Assembly: GCF_004339725.1 (NCBI RefSeq)
Contig: NZ_SMGK01000004.1
Location: forward strand, 1 to 64,000
Direction of reading: 5' to 3'
DNA length: 64,000 bases
Origin: Acidipila rosea
GTDB lineage: Bacteria > Acidobacteriota > Terriglobia > Terriglobales > Acidobacteriaceae
Position numbers and translations under genes: made by a program. Of the stretch, positions 62,276 through 64,000 are shown in pieces. The number at the start of each line of letters is the position of its first letter. The first letter of the stretch is position 1. A model generated the notes under the pieces. That model saw only the letters and a list, made by a program, of their open reading frames with translations. It made no database searches and was not told where the DNA came from.

Positions 62276-64000
62276 CTAGGAAGCGACGGGCTCGCGGATG
62301 GCGAGCTCATCAAGCAGAGTGTGAACTTCGGCCAGTACTTCATCGGGCTTCGTTGCAGTCAGGGGCAGCCGGAGCACACCCTGCGGGGTGAACTGCGCTC
62401 CGCGCTTCGCATTTTTTGCGACCATCTTCATCAGGCGGCCCGGATCGACGCCTGCATTTCCAGTGAAGCGAATGTGGAGCTGATCTTTCTTGCGATCGAT
62501 CTGTGAGACACCGAGTTGTTCACATTCAATGCGCAGGCGCGAGGCCGCGAGCAGATGCGTGACGTTCTCAGACAGCGGGCCGTAGCGGTCTTCCAGTTCG
62601 GCGCGGATGCTCTCGACGGCGTCGAGAGACTGGGAGCCCGCGATGCTCTTGTAGATGCGCAGGCGCTGATTCTCTTCGGTGATATAGCTCTCGTCGATGC
62701 GGAGGCTGATGCCGAGATTGAGCTGAGTGGGTGGACGCTCCACACGCTCTTCGCCTTTGAGCTTGCTGACTGCTTCTTCGAGCATCGAGGTGTACATCTC
62801 AAAGCCGACTGCCTCGATGTGTCCGCTCTGCTCGCCGCCGAGCATGTTGCCGGCTCCGCGGAGTTCGAGATCAAGGGCGGCGATCTTGAAGCCTGCGCCG
62901 AGATCGGAGAATTCCTTGAGGGCGGCGAGGCGCCGGCGCGCAATCTCGGTCAGCTCCTGCTCAGGCGGAATGAGCAGATAGGAGTAGGCGCGGCGGTTGG
63001 ATCGGCCTACGCGGCCTCGTAGCTGATAGAGCTCCGAAAGGCCGTGGCGGTCGGCGCGGTTGATGACGATGGTATTGGCGAGCGGGATGTCGAGGCCGTT
63101 TTCGATGATGGTGGTGGCCACGAGAACGTCGTGCTCGTGGTGCATGAAGGCGAGCATGACCTTTTCGAGCTCACCTTCGCTCATCTGGCCGTGGCCGACG
63201 ATGACGCGCGCGGCGGGAACCAGCTCCTGTATCTTGGCAGCTATCTCATAGATAGTCTCCACGCGGTTGTGAACGAAGTAGGCCTGCCCCCCGCGTTCGA
63301 GTTCGACTTCGACTGCGGAGCGGATGAGCTTCTCATCAAACTTGGCGACGACTGTCTGGATGGCCATGCGGTCTTTAGGCGGCGTCTCGATGACGCTCAT
63401 ATCGCGCAGGCCGACGAGCGACATGTGGAGGGTGCGCGGAATGGGCGTCGCGGACATGGCGAGCACGTCAATTTCGCGGCGCATCTGCTTGAGCCGCTCC
63501 TTGTGGCGCACGCCGAAGCGCTGTTCTTCGTCGACGATGAGCAGGCCGAGGTTGTGGAACTGGAGGTCCTTGGAGAGCAGGCGATGAGTGCCGATGAGGA
63601 TATCGACTTTGCCAGCCTCGACTCGTTCAAGGATGATCTTCTGCTCCTTGGCAGTACGGAAGCGGGAGATCATCTCGATGTTGATGGGGAACTGCTTGAA
63701 GCGGTTCTTGAAGGTTTCGAAGTGCTGGAAGCTGAGGACAGTGGTGGGCGTTAAGACGGCAACCTGGCGGCCATCCTGCACGGCCTTGAAGGCGGCGCGC
63801 ATGGCCACTTCCGTCTTGCCGTAGCCTACATCGCCCACGAGCAGGCGATCCATGGGAAGGGACGACTCCATGTCACGCTTGATGTCGGCGATGGCGGAGA
63901 GTTGATCTTCCGTCTCGTTGTAGTCGAAGGCATCTTCAAACTCGCGCTGGAACTCGTTGTCAGGCGGGAAGGCATGGCCCTGGGCTGCCTTGCGCTGGGC
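62276..64000 (-). CDS. mfd: Transcription-repair coupling factor Mfd, C-terminal part (runs off right edge)
   Basis: The frame is open through 64000 and its 5' end is outside the window, so about 574 residues of a roughly 1150-residue protein are seen. The helicase modules show Walker A GDVGYGKTEVAMRAA, VDEEQRFGV (DEEQ box), TATPIPRTLH-like SATPIPRTL, and ENGLDIPLANTI, QLRGRVGRSNRRAYSYLL. The C-terminal TRCF domain follows from about 62800. Mfd removes stalled RNA polymerase at DNA lesions and recruits UvrA. The gene is convergent with murQ. Confidence 0.97.
   Translation of the reverse strand, partial: AQRKAAQGHAFPPDNEFQREFEDAFDYNETEDQLSAIADIKRDMESSLPMDRLLVGDVGYGKTEVAMRAAFKAVQDGRQVAVLTPTTVLSFQHFETFKNRFKQFPINIEMISRFRTAKEQKIILERVEAGKVDILIGTHRLLSKDLQFHNLGLLIVDEEQRFGVRHKERLKQMRREIDVLAMSATPIPRTLHMSLVGLRDMSVIETPPKDRMAIQTVVAKFDEKLIRSAVEVELERGGQAYFVHNRVETIYEIAAKIQELVPAARVIVGHGQMSEGELEKVMLAFMHHEHDVLVATTIIENGLDIPLANTIVINRADRHGLSELYQLRGRVGRSNRRAYSYLLIPPEQELTEIARRRLAALKEFSDLGAGFKIAALDLELRGAGNMLGGEQSGHIEAVGFEMYTSMLEEAVSKLKGEERVERPPTQLNLGISLRIDESYITEENQRLRIYKSIAGSQSLDAVESIRAELEDRYGPLSENVTHLLAASRLRIECEQLGVSQIDRKKDQLHIRFTGNAGVDPGRLMKMVAKNAKRGAQFTPQGVLRLPLTATKPDEVLAEVHTLLDELAIREPVAS

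Overview
The window looks like chromosome of an Acidobacteriota bacterium of the class Terriglobia (Granulicella, Terriglobus or Edaphobacter-like). The reasons are a PadR regulator paired with a duplicated orphan MacB-type permease (ADOP family), LPDAP-type motifs behind signal peptides, many secreted glycoside hydrolases, and a GC-rich genome with ATGA-coupled genes. This is inferred from family content, not from a 16S gene.

Region 1 (1-10.34 kb) is the right part of an integrated element. It ends in an excisionase-like gene and a tyrosine integrase whose 3' side abuts the 3' end of an initiator tRNA-fMet gene. Its cargo, visibly less GC-rich, is a ParB-like remnant, two exported proteins, a TolC-like protein, a NarL/DesK-type two-component system, a carboxypeptidase-regulatory-domain protein, a small zinc-ribbon protein and a LysR regulator. 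Three copies of one roughly 70-bp promoter/operator module surround the two-component genes and point at three envelope genes. This is the most unusual structure in the window.

Region 2 (10.5-17.0 kb) is a sugar or amino-sugar module: DeoR/AgaR-like repressor, amidohydrolase, sugar porter with a large periplasmic insertion, PfkB kinase and AgaS-like isomerase. Region 3 (17.1-25.5 kb) is a sigma54 two-component system divergent from a CzcCBA-type metal efflux operon, with a near-consensus -24/-12 promoter and an upstream dyad between them. Region 4 (25.5-42.4 kb) is mostly housekeeping: glyA, a Fur-type box, a lipoprotein, pyrR-pyrB-pyrC, a bacterial GH47 mannosidase, scpA-trpS, an MscS channel, a site-2 protease, an Fn3 lipoprotein, an SDR, an XRE-cupin regulator and an AI-2E-type permease with an unusual C-terminal domain.

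Region 5 (42.4-56 kb) is accessory: PadR-ADOP, a glycosidase-like lipoprotein that appears to lack catalytic residues, prolyl oligopeptidase, a diguanylate cyclase, an SDR/zinc-dehydrogenase/GH36-like operon and a Tat-exported aldo/keto reductase. Region 6 (56-64 kb) holds a DEAD-box helicase with a structured leader, a DUF4292-like lipoprotein, mltG, a GH35 beta-galactosidase, murQ and the C-terminal part of mfd, which runs off the right edge.

Starts were moved inward from the longest reading frame where a ribosome site, signal peptide or overlap argued for it. All functions are read from sequence by eye; no database search was run.
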